A DNA stretch of 64,000 bases from Paraburkholderia sp. C35 (GCF_003121405.1 NZ_QBUY01000035.1:1-64000); one strand, 5' to 3'. Counted from the first letter of the stretch, positions 25,941 through 34,543 are shown. The notes: generated by a model from the letters alone, not told the origin. Numbers and translations: made by a program.

Positions 25941-26957
25941 ATGCCAATAACCGACTATGCGCAGGCCAATGAAGCGCTGAATGCGTCTGCCGCAAGGAAG
26001 GAGACAGCCGTGCCCGGTAATGCCGACGGCACGCATGACGTGCTGCACGATCATATAGTGGGAGACCCTGTACCGTCGCAGTCCGCGGTCAGAAGAATGA
26101 AAGAGAAGGCCAAGCTGATATTGCCCGATACGCTCTTCCTGAGCATCCTGCACAGGAAGTGCATCGGGCGTTATCCGAAGCTCGTGAATCCCGCCACGTT
26201 CAACGAGAAGATCCTCCAGCGCAATCTGCGTCCCGATCCGCGCTATGTACGATTGACCGACAAGCTAACGGTTCGCGAATATGTTGCCGAAAAACTCGGA
26301 GAAGATCACCTCATTCCGCTGATCGCCGCACCTGATGCGTTCACGCGCGAAGTATTCGACAGCCTGCCCGACGCGTTCGTGATGAAAGCGAATCACGGCA
26401 GTACATTTGTCGAGATTGTGCGGAACAAGTCGGAAACGACCTTTGAGAGGCTTTCGCAACTGGCAGAGAAATGGCTGGCCACTTCATTCTATCGGGTGGC
26501 TCGCGAGCGTCACTATAGAAGAATCGAACCGCGTATCTTCTTCGAGGCGCTTCTTCTGGACCACAACGGATGCATTCCCGCCGACTTCAAGGTGCACTGC
26601 TTCCGTGGTCATGCGGGACGGCCGCTGATGTACGTGCTTCTGATTACGGACCGCTTCGGCAATCACACGCATGGCGACGTGTTCGACGCGCAATGGCGTC
26701 ATCTCGATGTGATGATCGGCCCCTATACGCGCAGTGCTGTACCGCCGCCGCGCCCCGACAATCTGGAAGCCATTCTGAAGGCGGCGGCAATCATGGCGGA
26801 AGATTTCGACTACGTGCGCGTCGACCTCTATGCGCCCGACAACCGCGTGTACTTTGGAGAGTTGACGTTCACGCCGGGCGCTGGGGTGTTGCCTTTCACG
26901 CCCGATCACATCGATTACGAGTGGGGAAAACTGCTGGATGTGAGCACGAGCATCTGA
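25941..26957 (+). CDS. TupA-like ATP-grasp ligase
   Basis: 338 residues. After about 55 variable residues comes a TupA-like ATP-grasp protein: YPKLVNPATFNEKILQRNL, KLTVREYVAEKLGEDHLIPL, FVMKANHGS (nucleotide-binding strand), ADFKVHCFRGH, and the metal-binding end FDYVRVDLYAPDNRVYFGEL with TFTPGAG. This family is named after TupA of teichuronopeptide synthesis and is common in polysaccharide clusters; it is expected to form an amide or peptide bond using ATP, for example joining an amino acid to a uronic acid. A substrate cannot be read from the sequence. ATG with GGGAG eight bases upstream. It is in one unit with the AraC regulator and faces the lipoprotein glycosidase tail to tail. Confidence 0.8.
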   Translation: MPITDYAQANEALNASAARKETAVPGNADGTHDVLHDHIVGDPVPSQSAVRRMKEKAKLILPDTLFLSILHRKCIGRYPKLVNPATFNEKILQRNLRPDPRYVRLTDKLTVREYVAEKLGEDHLIPLIAAPDAFTREVFDSLPDAFVMKANHGSTFVEIVRNKSETTFERLSQLAEKWLATSFYRVARERHYRRIEPRIFFEALLLDHNGCIPADFKVHCFRGHAGRPLMYVLLITDRFGNHTHGDVFDAQWRHLDVMIGPYTRSAVPPPRPDNLEAILKAAAIMAEDFDYVRVDLYAPDNRVYFGELTFTPGAGVLPFTPDHIDYEWGKLLDVSTSI

Positions 26958-26961
26958 CTTC

Positions 26962-26996
26962 GCGTTTCCCTGTTCACGGAAGGAACGGGGAAACGC
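26962..26996. terminator. Hairpin between convergent genes
   Basis: Perfect 9-base arms GCGTTTCCC and GGGAAACGC (26962-26970 and 26988-26996) enclose a 17-base loop. The site lies 5 bases after the ATP-grasp stop and 20 bases before the stop of the convergent glycosidase, so it could end transcription from both sides. Neither strand has a clear T-run, so termination may be weak. Confidence 0.45.
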
Positions 26997-27015
26997 TTCA
27001 GCACTCACACATGAA

Positions 27016-28572
27016 TCAGCTATCGGCATTGCCCGAAACGAAACTCGTGAACGCGCTATACGGCGGATTCAACGCAACGCCGTTGGTCATAATGCCGTAC
27101 GTGTTGTTGCCGCTATCGAGCACGTAATACATCACCGACTGGATGTTGTGCGTTTTGCGCGCCTGATAGTACTTGCCGAGCGTGGTCGTGATGTAGCTGG
27201 CGCGATAGGCCTGCGTCTGCTCCGGCCCTGTGTTCCATTCGGTGATGATGAACGGCACGCCGTAACGGGCCTTGCAGTAGGTCGGCAGATCGAAGCCGGG
27301 GCCTGAGCCGTCGATACCGATGTTGAAGATATCGCCGTACACCTCGTAGTTGTGCCACGTCGTGACGTCCCAGCGCACCTTCGGATAGCCACCCGAACCG
27401 TCCGGCTGCATGCCGTCCCACAGCGCATCTGCGGCACCAATATCGGCAACGCAAAAGTTGATGCCGCACTTCGCCGACGACTGAACCGACTTCACGCCAT
27501 CGATCATGCCGCGCATCACGCCACGCATCGCAGGCCAGTTCGTGTTGTTGAAGTCGACGGCCTTGGTGCCCGCGTTGGTGAAGTCGAGGATCGTCGCGTT
27601 CTGGCGCGTCAATTCGTTGCCGCACTCGTAGAACGATACGCCGTAGCCCTTGAGCGCATTGGCGATGGCCATTGCAGCCTGCAGGCCGCGATTGTAGGCT
27701 GCCGACTCGCTGGTGAAGACATTGCCGTTCGAATCATAGACGCTCTGGTTGATCCGCACGAGCAGCGTGATGCCCGCCGACTGGAACGCCTGCGCGATCT
27801 TGACGACGGCTGCAATCTGGTTCGGATCGTCGGTACACCCCACACGGTAGCTCTTGCACCCCATGCCCTGCAGGATCGAAACGAGCTTCGCGGGCGTATA
27901 GGTGTAGTCGTAGTGGCCATTGACGCCATAGAACATGCCCGCCGTCGCCGATACGGACGCCGCATTGCGCGGGTCGTTGCAGGGCAGCCAGGCGCCCAGA
28001 TCGGTGCACACATAGAACTGGCCACCCGTGCCCTTGTGCCAGATCTTTCCGCCGTACCACAGCAGCAGCGACACGTTATACGTGTTGCCGACCGTCTTGC
28101 CGTTCTTGTAGATCACACCGCCGACGACGGTCCACATCGCGCCCGTCTTGTCGAGGATGTACGACGCAGAAGGGATCGTCGTGCCGTCGGGGGAAGTACC
28201 GCCAAGGCGCGGATCGTTACAGGCAATCCACGTCGAGCCATTCCACGAATAGAACTGGCCGCCCGAACCCTGGTGATAGATCACGCCGCCATAAAACAGC
28301 ACGAGCGATACGTTGTAGTTGTTGCCCGCTTTCGTGCCGTTGCGATACACGGAGCCGCCCGACAGGGTCCACGTCGCGCCGGAGTTGTCGACGATCGACG
28401 TGGCCGACGGAATGGTCGCGCCGCTTGCCGACGCCGCCACGCGCGCGGTGGCCTTCGCCACCGCATCGCCAGCGACGTCGCCGGGACCGCCCGAACCACC
28501 GCCGCACGCAGTGAGGATATAACTGCCACCAAGAGCCGTGAGACGGCCTAGAAATTGACGCCGGTTATTCAT
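27016..28572 (-). CDS. Tat-exported lipoprotein glycosidase with duplicated N-terminal module (paralogue A)
   Basis: 518 residues. The signal peptide NNRRQFLGRLTALGGSYILTAC combines a twin-arginine motif with a lipobox (Cys27). Two tandem modules of about 78 residues follow (about 45-205), each with SATSIVD or SASYILD, ATW or AMW, VYRNG or IYKNG, YNVSLVLFYGG or YNVSLLLWYGG, and GGQFY. The rest is a clan GH-A barrel: YGVNGHYDYTYTPAKLVSIL, SYRVGCTDDPNQ, YECGNELTR with acid/base Glu320, and PFIITEWNTGPEQTQ with nucleophile Glu445. It is a paralogue of the protein encoded at 32217-33902. It would be anchored in the periplasm or outer membrane and act on the exopolysaccharide. The ATG chosen starts the Tat motif; upstream residues are not conserved-looking. 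Confidence 0.83.
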   Translation of the reverse strand: MNNRRQFLGRLTALGGSYILTACGGGSGGPGDVAGDAVAKATARVAASASGATIPSATSIVDNSGATWTLSGGSVYRNGTKAGNNYNVSLVLFYGGVIYHQGSGGQFYSWNGSTWIACNDPRLGGTSPDGTTIPSASYILDKTGAMWTVVGGVIYKNGKTVGNTYNVSLLLWYGGKIWHKGTGGQFYVCTDLGAWLPCNDPRNAASVSATAGMFYGVNGHYDYTYTPAKLVSILQGMGCKSYRVGCTDDPNQIAAVVKIAQAFQSAGITLLVRINQSVYDSNGNVFTSESAAYNRGLQAAMAIANALKGYGVSFYECGNELTRQNATILDFTNAGTKAVDFNNTNWPAMRGVMRGMIDGVKSVQSSAKCGINFCVADIGAADALWDGMQPDGSGGYPKVRWDVTTWHNYEVYGDIFNIGIDGSGPGFDLPTYCKARYGVPFIITEWNTGPEQTQAYRASYITTTLGKYYQARKTHNIQSVMYYVLDSGNNTYGIMTNGVALNPPYSAFTSFVSGNADS

Positions 28573-29410
28573 GGCAAACGCATCCCTGTCGAGAAAGTTC
28601 TCGAAAAAAAGTCCAAATAGTTGACTGCCTGATTTCGAACCAGAATGGCGGCGCGAGCGACTCCGCATTACTCAGCAATCCTTACTGGTAATGACGCTGT
28701 GTTGCCCGTGTTGTAGACAGGGAAAGCTGTATGAACCGCCCGCGACAACGTGCTTCCTGAGGCGGCGATGCTACGTCAGATGTCCCCTTGGCTGCAGGCG
28801 GACCATCTAACCCGGCGATACCTTTGACCAGCGGGTTCCGACGATTCCCCTAGCGTGTTGCCACTACTGCCAACCGTCCTTGTGCATTGCGCAAACGTTT
28901 CACTCTTTGCCGGGAGAAAGACGTCCGGCAATTTGTTCGCACATGTCCTTTCGACCGGGGTAAATAATACGCAAGTGAAGCGGCGAATTACACCGGAAAT
29001 TAACTTCATCGGACAATTAGCAGGATTCTTCCGACCAGAACTTTCTGGAAAGGAAATTCGCCTTTGTGGTTTTCCGCGAGAATTTCTCACGCGCGAATTT
29101 CGGTCAATGTGACCCTATGAGGTATTTTTGTGATCCTGATTGTTCTGCGCATTACGGGTATTGCTTGATTGGAAATCCGCGCGCGCGAAGGCGGTGGCGT
29201 CGCTTTTACCGAAAGCGTCACAATTACCGAAGGGAAAATGCGTCGTGAATGACGCAAAATTTATCGCCCCGAGAATATTATTTCTGTATCGACCCTGGAA
29301 GTGGGCGATGAAATGGGGTTCAACTCGAATCGCGCGTGATTTAGCCTTTCAATTTCACGCGGATAAAAATGCGGCGGCGCGGCACTATTCACCACGCCGC
29401 CTATTACGGT
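28573..29410. other. Long A+T-enriched intergenic region upstream of paralogue A
   Basis: These 838 bases lie upstream of glycosidase paralogue A and downstream of the second AraC gene. No gene is supported: the short frames here have unusual composition and no motif. The stretch 28850-29400 is rich in A+T, with several GAATTTC-type words and an 11-base palindrome GAGAATTTCTC at 29078-29088. It probably holds the promoter of the glycosidase gene. Confidence 0.45.
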
Positions 29411-30433
29411 TCAATTATCACAGGTAGCGAGCGTGAGTTGATCGGCGGTACATGTGGCGAGTGGATTCAACCCACTGTCATCCATTTCATTCGCATCCGT
29501 TTTGCCGCGCATCCATGCGCGGTACTCGGTCGGCGAACGGCCCACGCAGCGGCGGAACAGCTTGCCGAGTCTGTCGCCGTTCGTCAGGCCGACGCGCCGC
29601 GCGACCTTGTCCGCAGGCAGCGAAGTTTCTGCGAGCAGTTCACACGCACGTTCGAGCCGCACACGTTGCAGATACTCGGAAGGCGATGCGCCGATGTAGG
29701 CCTGAAAGTTTCGAAGCAGCGTGCGCTGGCTCATCGCGCACGCTTCGGCCGCTTCGGCGACGCTGACAGCGCGATGACAGTTCTGCTGAAGCCAGCGCGC
29801 CGCTGCACGGATACGGTCGCCCGCGGTATTAAGGACATCGACAGCTGGTGACAGCCATTCGCTTGCATCGACGAAGGCCGTGCGGCGCATCGCTTCGTGC
29901 GCAACCGCATCACCGAAATCCGCACGTATGACCTCAAACGCGGCTTTAACGGCATTGCCCAATTGCGCCCTTCTGCGGCGTGCCTGCTCATATCCGCTGA
30001 CGGCACCGTGAGCTTCTGTCACGTTCGACGTCTCGAAGCCCGTCGCAAGAAACCTGACGGGCGTGCCGTTGGACCGCATCCGTTGCAGCCACGCGCCTAA
30101 CTCAGGTGCATCGCAAGCCGCTCTGGCATGCTCGCCGCCCGCGACGAAGATCCGCGAAAATCGCGCATCCCCAAGGCGAGGCAAATCATCCGTCGAGACA
30201 TACATCGAGCGATCGCATTTGATCCGTCCGCCGCCATCCGACAGAAACTGCATCTCGTACTGACGCGCAGATTCATCCTTCGCGAGCGAGCACGCACATT
30301 CGAGCGCCTCTGCAATCGCGCCCACGCCGAGCAGATCGCACGAGTCAGTGAGTACGAAGGCGATACGGTGCGTGCCCGACGCTGTACTGCTTTGTCGGTG
30401 TGGTATCCATTGCAAGTTATTTTCGACGAACAT
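29411..30433 (-). CDS. AraC-family regulator with DJ-1/PfpI-like N-terminus (second copy)
   Basis: 340 residues with the same two-part layout as the regulator at 24875. The N-terminal GATase1-like domain starts at HRIAFVLTDSCDLLGVGAIAEA and includes FSRIFVAGGEHARAACDAPE. The AraC domain (about 220-315) has AVSVAEAAEACAMSQRTLLRNF, IGASPSEYLQRVRLERACELL and KVARRVGLTNGDRLGKLFRR. Similarity to the first regulator is clear in domain order but modest in sequence, so this is an old duplication or a separate family member. ATG with GGGAGAG four bases upstream. It stands alone, between the two glycosidase regions, and is a candidate controller of them. Confidence 0.87.
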   Translation of the reverse strand: MFVENNLQWIPHRQSSTASGTHRIAFVLTDSCDLLGVGAIAEALECACSLAKDESARQYEMQFLSDGGGRIKCDRSMYVSTDDLPRLGDARFSRIFVAGGEHARAACDAPELGAWLQRMRSNGTPVRFLATGFETSNVTEAHGAVSGYEQARRRRAQLGNAVKAAFEVIRADFGDAVAHEAMRRTAFVDASEWLSPAVDVLNTAGDRIRAAARWLQQNCHRAVSVAEAAEACAMSQRTLLRNFQAYIGASPSEYLQRVRLERACELLAETSLPADKVARRVGLTNGDRLGKLFRRCVGRSPTEYRAWMRGKTDANEMDDSGLNPLATCTADQLTLATCDN

Positions 30434-30543
30434 GGTCTCTCCCGCGTGCTTGGTGTGGCATGCCTGCGCATGCAATGACTACTAAGACGAACGTTTAAGT
30501 CGCTCGCTTAAACGCAAAACGAAAAACTCTTCGAACGTGCCCT

Positions 30544-30852
30544 CTATCTGGGGCCGAGCGCTTGCGTAACGGCTGTCACGACGTCGGATGGATCGGCGGA
30601 TCGCGGAAACCAGCGGTCCCATCGCGTCCAGTCGAGCCGCGCATCGTCGGTCGAGAACCCGATCATCACGGGACGGAATTCGTCACTCGATGCGCTACCC
30701 AACAGTTCTTCTGTATCAGCAGCACCGATTGGACTCGAACTAACAATCACACGCGGATTGAGACGCCTTGCTTCCATGCGAGCGTCTTGCGTCGTGAGCG
30801 CGGGCATCACCTGCATGCCCTGTGAAATAAGACCAGTAGCGACAAACGCCTC
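30544..30852 (-). pseudogene. Receiver-like tail separated by a frameshift from the upstream glycosyltransferase
   Basis: In this frame the sequence reads EAFVATGLISQGMQVMPALT, then ARRLNPRVIVSSSPIG, RPVMIGFS and RWFPRSADPSDVVTAVTQAL, which matches the helix 1 to helix 5 layout of a response-regulator receiver. Its first strand, RIDVLVLDPNA, is found in the other frame as the end of the glycosyltransferase gene. A single -1 shift near 30852 joins the two parts exactly. The phosphoacceptor Asp position reads VIVSSS, so the domain would be a non-phosphorylated pseudo-receiver. Possible readings are a sequencing indel, a decayed gene, or a true frameshift. There is no independent start codon with a good ribosome site for the tail alone. 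Confidence 0.5.
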
Positions 30853-31934
30853 GCATTCGGATCGAGCACTAGCACGTCGATCCTCGCGGCTGTCGCATTT
30901 GCGCGACGCTGCAATCGGGGCCGCACCTGCGAGCGCATCCAGCGTCGGAGCGGCCATACCGTGCGATTGAGTTCGTGTCTGAACACGAGGCTGCGCCAGA
31001 CGTGCGCCGCGCTGAATGCCGGACGCCGCGCCTGACGTTCGAGCAGGCGCTTGCAGCCGGGCAGATGCAACAGCGAACACCCTTTAAACCAGCGCAGATC
31101 GCGATGTGTGTTGCCCGACCAGTGACGTCCAACGACACGATGCGCGCCCAGATCGATGATCGGATGCCCGTCGTCGGCAAGCAGATTGAGCGCGGCAGAA
31201 ATAAATGCCTCATCGCCGTGGTGATTGAGCTCGTGTATCGCGCGCAGATAGCGCTGAAAGCAATCATGCGCGCGCGGCACCAGTTCTCTGATGAATGCGG
31301 CAGACGCGAGTAACACTTCGCCGCCGAACCAGCGTGGATTTTTCAGGCGTGTACCCGCTACGGTTTCGAGGTCGGCGATCACGCGGCCATCGCCATACGC
31401 AGAGAACTCCTGATCCGAAATGTCAAATGCGCCCACGCCTATCGTCTGGCAGCGCTGCAGCAGCGCCTCGTTGACTCGCCTGAGCGCGAGCATGTCGGTG
31501 TCGAGCACCATCAGCATGACGCCGTCCGGCAACATCGCTCCGAGCTGCTCCATCATGTCGAGCTTGAAATGCGCGCTATAAAAGCGCGTGTGCTTCGGCA
31601 AGTCGAGCCGCGATGGCGCAAGTTGCAGTACATGAGGACGCGAGTCGACATCGACCTTGTCGAGATAACGCACGACTTCATCGGCGACATTCGTCGCGAC
31701 GGTCAGTGTCGGCAGACCGACCGCCCGCATGCTGCGATTCAGCGTAATGGCCTGCTCGAGATAGCAGAACGGATTACCGCTTTCACAGTTCGGACTGCCC
31801 GCGCTATCGGTCTCCACATACACGAGCGCGCACGGCACGACGCCGGCGCCGCCTCGTGCGAAGCCGGATGCAGACAGATTCTTCTGTCTGATGGTTGGCG
31901 CGAGATCTTTGCGCAGGAGCGCTGCGTCGAGCAT
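30807..31934 (-). CDS. Glycosyltransferase-like protein, possibly fused to a receiver domain
   Basis: 375 residues as written. The N-terminal part has a GT-A-like order: ALVYVETDSAGSP, TLTVATNVADEVVRYLD, then a DxD-type site MLMVLDTDMLALRRVNEA, followed by WFGGEVLLASAAFIREL and HHGDEAFISAALNLL, a pattern seen in nucleotide-diphospho-sugar transferases of the GT8-like type. The last 30 residues (from about 346) begin a receiver-like strand RIDVLVLDPNA and then leave that fold, because the remainder lies in another frame (see the adjacent entry). Donor and acceptor are unknown. ATG with GGAGG five bases upstream. It stands between the AraC gene and glycosidase paralogue B. Confidence 0.7.
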   Translation of the reverse strand: MLDAALLRKDLAPTIRQKNLSASGFARGGAGVVPCALVYVETDSAGSPNCESGNPFCYLEQAITLNRSMRAVGLPTLTVATNVADEVVRYLDKVDVDSRPHVLQLAPSRLDLPKHTRFYSAHFKLDMMEQLGAMLPDGVMLMVLDTDMLALRRVNEALLQRCQTIGVGAFDISDQEFSAYGDGRVIADLETVAGTRLKNPRWFGGEVLLASAAFIRELVPRAHDCFQRYLRAIHELNHHGDEAFISAALNLLADDGHPIIDLGAHRVVGRHWSGNTHRDLRWFKGCSLLHLPGCKRLLERQARRPAFSAAHVWRSLVFRHELNRTVWPLRRWMRSQVRPRLQRRANATAARIDVLVLDPNARRLSLLVLFHRACR

Positions 31935-32084
31935 CGTCGCCTCCGGGCTGACTGGTGATGAGGCGCGTTGTCCTCAGCCCATCGTTCGAGTTGTACTTGC
32001 CAACCGTTCGCAATGGACATTCAATGCATGGCGCATCGAATTAGCAGCATCCATGCCACTCGGATAAGTGGCGTGGCATCGGAG

Positions 32085-32119
32085 GTTTTGAAAAATGCGT
32101 AATCGACGTTTTGAAAAAT
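32085..32119. repeat. Direct repeat GTTTTGAAAAAT, two copies
   Basis: Identical 12-base words at 32085-32096 and 32108-32119, 23 bases start to start, which places them on the same face of the helix. They lie about 150 bases upstream of the glycosyltransferase start on the minus strand. A regulator site is likely but unproven. The core GTTTTGA also occurs in the 13140 inverted repeat and at 34057 upstream of paralogue B. Confidence 0.35.
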
Positions 32120-32216
32120 TGTCGTGTAGCGCGTGCAAATTTCGCGGAACGAAATATGTTAAATCGGCAAATTTTTCGTTCAATGCGAGCGTATTGCAGT
32201 CACCAGAAACTCTTGC

Positions 32217-33902
32217 TCAATTATCCGGATGACTCGCGACGAAACTGACAAACGCGTTATACGGAAGATTTAACGGCACGCCGTCGATCATCACGCCATA
32301 GGTTGCATCGCCGCTATCGAGCACGTAGTACATCACCGACTGCACGTTCTTCGTCTTTCTTGCCTGATAGTAGGTTGCATAGCGCGCAGTGATGTAATTC
32401 GCGCGATAGGCCTGCGTCTTTTCCGGCCCCGTGTTCCATTCGGTGAGCAGAAACGGCACGCCATAACGGGCCTTGCAGTATGTAGGCAGATCGAAGCCTG
32501 GACCTGCGCCGTCGGTGCCGATGTCGAAGATGTCGCCGTAGACCTCATAGTTGTGCCATGTGGTCATGTCCCATCGCACGGTCGGGTAGCCACTCGTGCC
32601 ATCGGGTTGCTTTCCGTCCCACAACGCGTCGGCAGCGCCGATGTCGGCGACACAGAAGTTGATCCCGCATTTCGCTGCTGGCTGCGCCGACTTCACGCCG
32701 TCGATCATGCCGCGCATCACGCCACGCATGATCGGCCAGTTGACGTTGCTGAAGTCGGCTGCCTTGCTCCCGGCGTTGGTCGAATCGAGAATGATCGCGC
32801 TGTCGCGTGTCAGTTCGTTACCGCACTCATACATCACGACGCCGTAGGGCGCGAGCGCCGCTGCGACGGTCGCACCACAAGCGCGACCACGGTTGTACGC
32901 GATTGTTTCGCTTGCGAACACCACGCCATTCGTATCGCGCACGCCGATGTTGACGAGCACGAACAAGGTCAGACCCGCCGACTGAAACGCCCGCGCGAGC
33001 GCAATGACAGCATTGAGTTGCACGGGATCATCGGTGCAGCCGACGCGATACGTCGAACAGCCCATGTTCATCATGATCTGCACGACCTGTGCTGCCGTAT
33101 AACGGTAATCGTAATGACCGTTGATGCCGTGAAACGAGCCGCGTGTCGCAGCGACGGCGATGCGCGGATCAGTGCACGCGAGCCATAGATCTAGATCCGT
33201 GCATACGTAGAACTGACCGCCTGTCGACTGATACCACATCTTCCCGCCGTACCACAGCAATAGCGCAACATTGGACGTCACGCCGACGTACGCGTTATTG
33301 CGCAACACTCTGCCGCCGGAAACTGTCCAGAGCGCACCCACCTTGTCGATGAGATAGGACGCCGACGGAATCGTCATGCCGTCGGCGGACGTGCCGCCAA
33401 GGCGTGGATCGTTGACGGCGAGCCATGTAGTGCCGTTCCAGCCATAGAACTGCCCGCCCGTGCCCTGGTGATAGACGCCGTTGCCATACCACAGCAGCAG
33501 CGTCACGTTATAAGTGTTGCCCGCCATGATGCCGTTGCGATACACCGAGCCGTTGACGAGGGTCCAGAGCGCGCCCTGCGTGTCCGTGATCGACGTGTCA
33601 GGAGGAATCGCCGAGCCGTTTGCCGATGCAAGGGAGCCTGTGGTGGGCTTCGATGAGCCTGACGTGGCGCCGTTCGACGTGTTCGTTGTCGTGCCGCTCG
33701 CAGCGGTTGCCGAGGTCGTGCCTGACGTGGTGCCTGTCGTAGTAACTGAGGACGTGCCCGATGTCGTGCTGCTGGTCGCTGCGCTCGCGCTGGACGCGCT
33801 GCCTTCGCCGCCCGAACCGCCTCCTCCGCCGCCGCATGCAGTCAGCACATAGCTGCCGCCAGCTGCGGTCACCATACCAAGAAATCGACGACGTTTAACC
33901 AT
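32217..33902 (-). CDS. Tat-exported lipoprotein glycosidase with duplicated N-terminal module (paralogue B)
   Basis: 561 residues. Tat plus lipobox signal KRRRFLGMVTAAGGSYVLTAC, then a low-complexity Gly/Ser/Thr linker of about 65 residues that is absent from paralogue A. Two 78-residue modules follow (SITDTQGALWTL, YNVTLLLWYG, GGQFYGWNG; then SASYLIDKVGALWTV, NVALLLWYGG, GGQFYVCTD). The GH-A barrel includes HGINGHYDYRYTAAQVVQIM, YECGNELTRD with acid/base Glu363, and PFLLTEWNTGPEKTQ with nucleophile Glu488. The catalytic half is nearly the same length as in paralogue A and very similar, so the pair arose by duplication. The linker suggests a longer reach from the membrane. Start ATG is the first codon of the Tat motif. 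Confidence 0.83.
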   Translation of the reverse strand: MVKRRRFLGMVTAAGGSYVLTACGGGGGGSGGEGSASSASAATSSTTSGTSSVTTTGTTSGTTSATAASGTTTNTSNGATSGSSKPTTGSLASANGSAIPPDTSITDTQGALWTLVNGSVYRNGIMAGNTYNVTLLLWYGNGVYHQGTGGQFYGWNGTTWLAVNDPRLGGTSADGMTIPSASYLIDKVGALWTVSGGRVLRNNAYVGVTSNVALLLWYGGKMWYQSTGGQFYVCTDLDLWLACTDPRIAVAATRGSFHGINGHYDYRYTAAQVVQIMMNMGCSTYRVGCTDDPVQLNAVIALARAFQSAGLTLFVLVNIGVRDTNGVVFASETIAYNRGRACGATVAAALAPYGVVMYECGNELTRDSAIILDSTNAGSKAADFSNVNWPIMRGVMRGMIDGVKSAQPAAKCGINFCVADIGAADALWDGKQPDGTSGYPTVRWDMTTWHNYEVYGDIFDIGTDGAGPGFDLPTYCKARYGVPFLLTEWNTGPEKTQAYRANYITARYATYYQARKTKNVQSVMYYVLDSGDATYGVMIDGVPLNLPYNAFVSFVASHPDN

Positions 33903-34543
33903 GACAATTCAATCCACTGCCGGCCGCATGCGGGCAAATGAGTTCGAAGAAACAACGGCTAGCGGATTGTCAAAAGACCACAGGCTGCGCAATTCGATTC
34001 GCCATCCTTAGCAAACGCCACTGGACGTCGCGAGATGGTCTATCGATGAGTGCCCCGTTTTGATGATTGATGACGGTAAATATTCCCGCCTTTGATCCGC
34101 ATCGCGCAGCTAGTGACTGGTTGTCGGCAGCGGAGGATTAACAGCGCAGGTCGCGGCAGAAATAACATCATTCTTTCTGGATTCAACATCGCAGAGAGAG
34201 AATCTGCCTTTCCCGTTTAGCGTGCACATCTGCGGGAGCCACATAAAACGTCCCAGGATGACGCTAAAAAATCTCATTCTCACGTGTGAATCCGCGCATT
34301 CACCGAAAGAATAAACTCCCTGTTAATTCCCCTTTATTCTTTTAATCGAGAATTATCAGTGCCATATGCAAGAGTGTTAAATCGAATAAAACGGCAATAT
34401 TTTCCGTCATTGGGACAATGAAAAAAACGGGCAGGCTTGTCCCTGTCCGTCATGGTGGCTTCGTTGCCGCAGCATGCGGGCGTCTGTATCGTGAGACCGT
34501 AAATCAACGCTCACGACTTCATCGATACGCGCAAGGACGACTC
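33903..34543. other. A+T-enriched divergent intergenic region (paralogue B / ferredoxin-NADP reductase)
   Basis: These 641 bases separate the leftward glycosidase gene from the rightward reductase gene and should hold both promoters. The segment 34170-34400 is markedly A+T-rich. No gene is supported; a frame opening at an ATG at 34418 joins the reductase but its first 42 codons are not conserved-looking. A palindrome is annotated separately. Confidence 0.45.
34276..34291. promoter_or_regulatory. 16-base palindrome ATTCTCACGTGTGAAT
   Basis: ATTC and GAAT arms enclose a perfect CACGTG core; only the T between arm and core on each side does not pair. It is a good size for a dimeric regulator and lies between divergent genes, 252 bases before the reductase ATG and 373 bases before the glycosidase ATG. 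The protein is unknown. Confidence 0.3.

Noticed and set aside
28855..29112. 85-codon frame in the gap upstream of glycosidase paralogue A
   Set aside because: No conserved pattern, no ribosome site; composition changes along its length as non-coding DNA does.
32052..32079. Hairpin (GCCACT...AGTGGC) as terminator of glycosidase paralogue B
   Set aside because: It has a short 6-base stem and no T-run on either strand, and lies about 140 bases after the stop.
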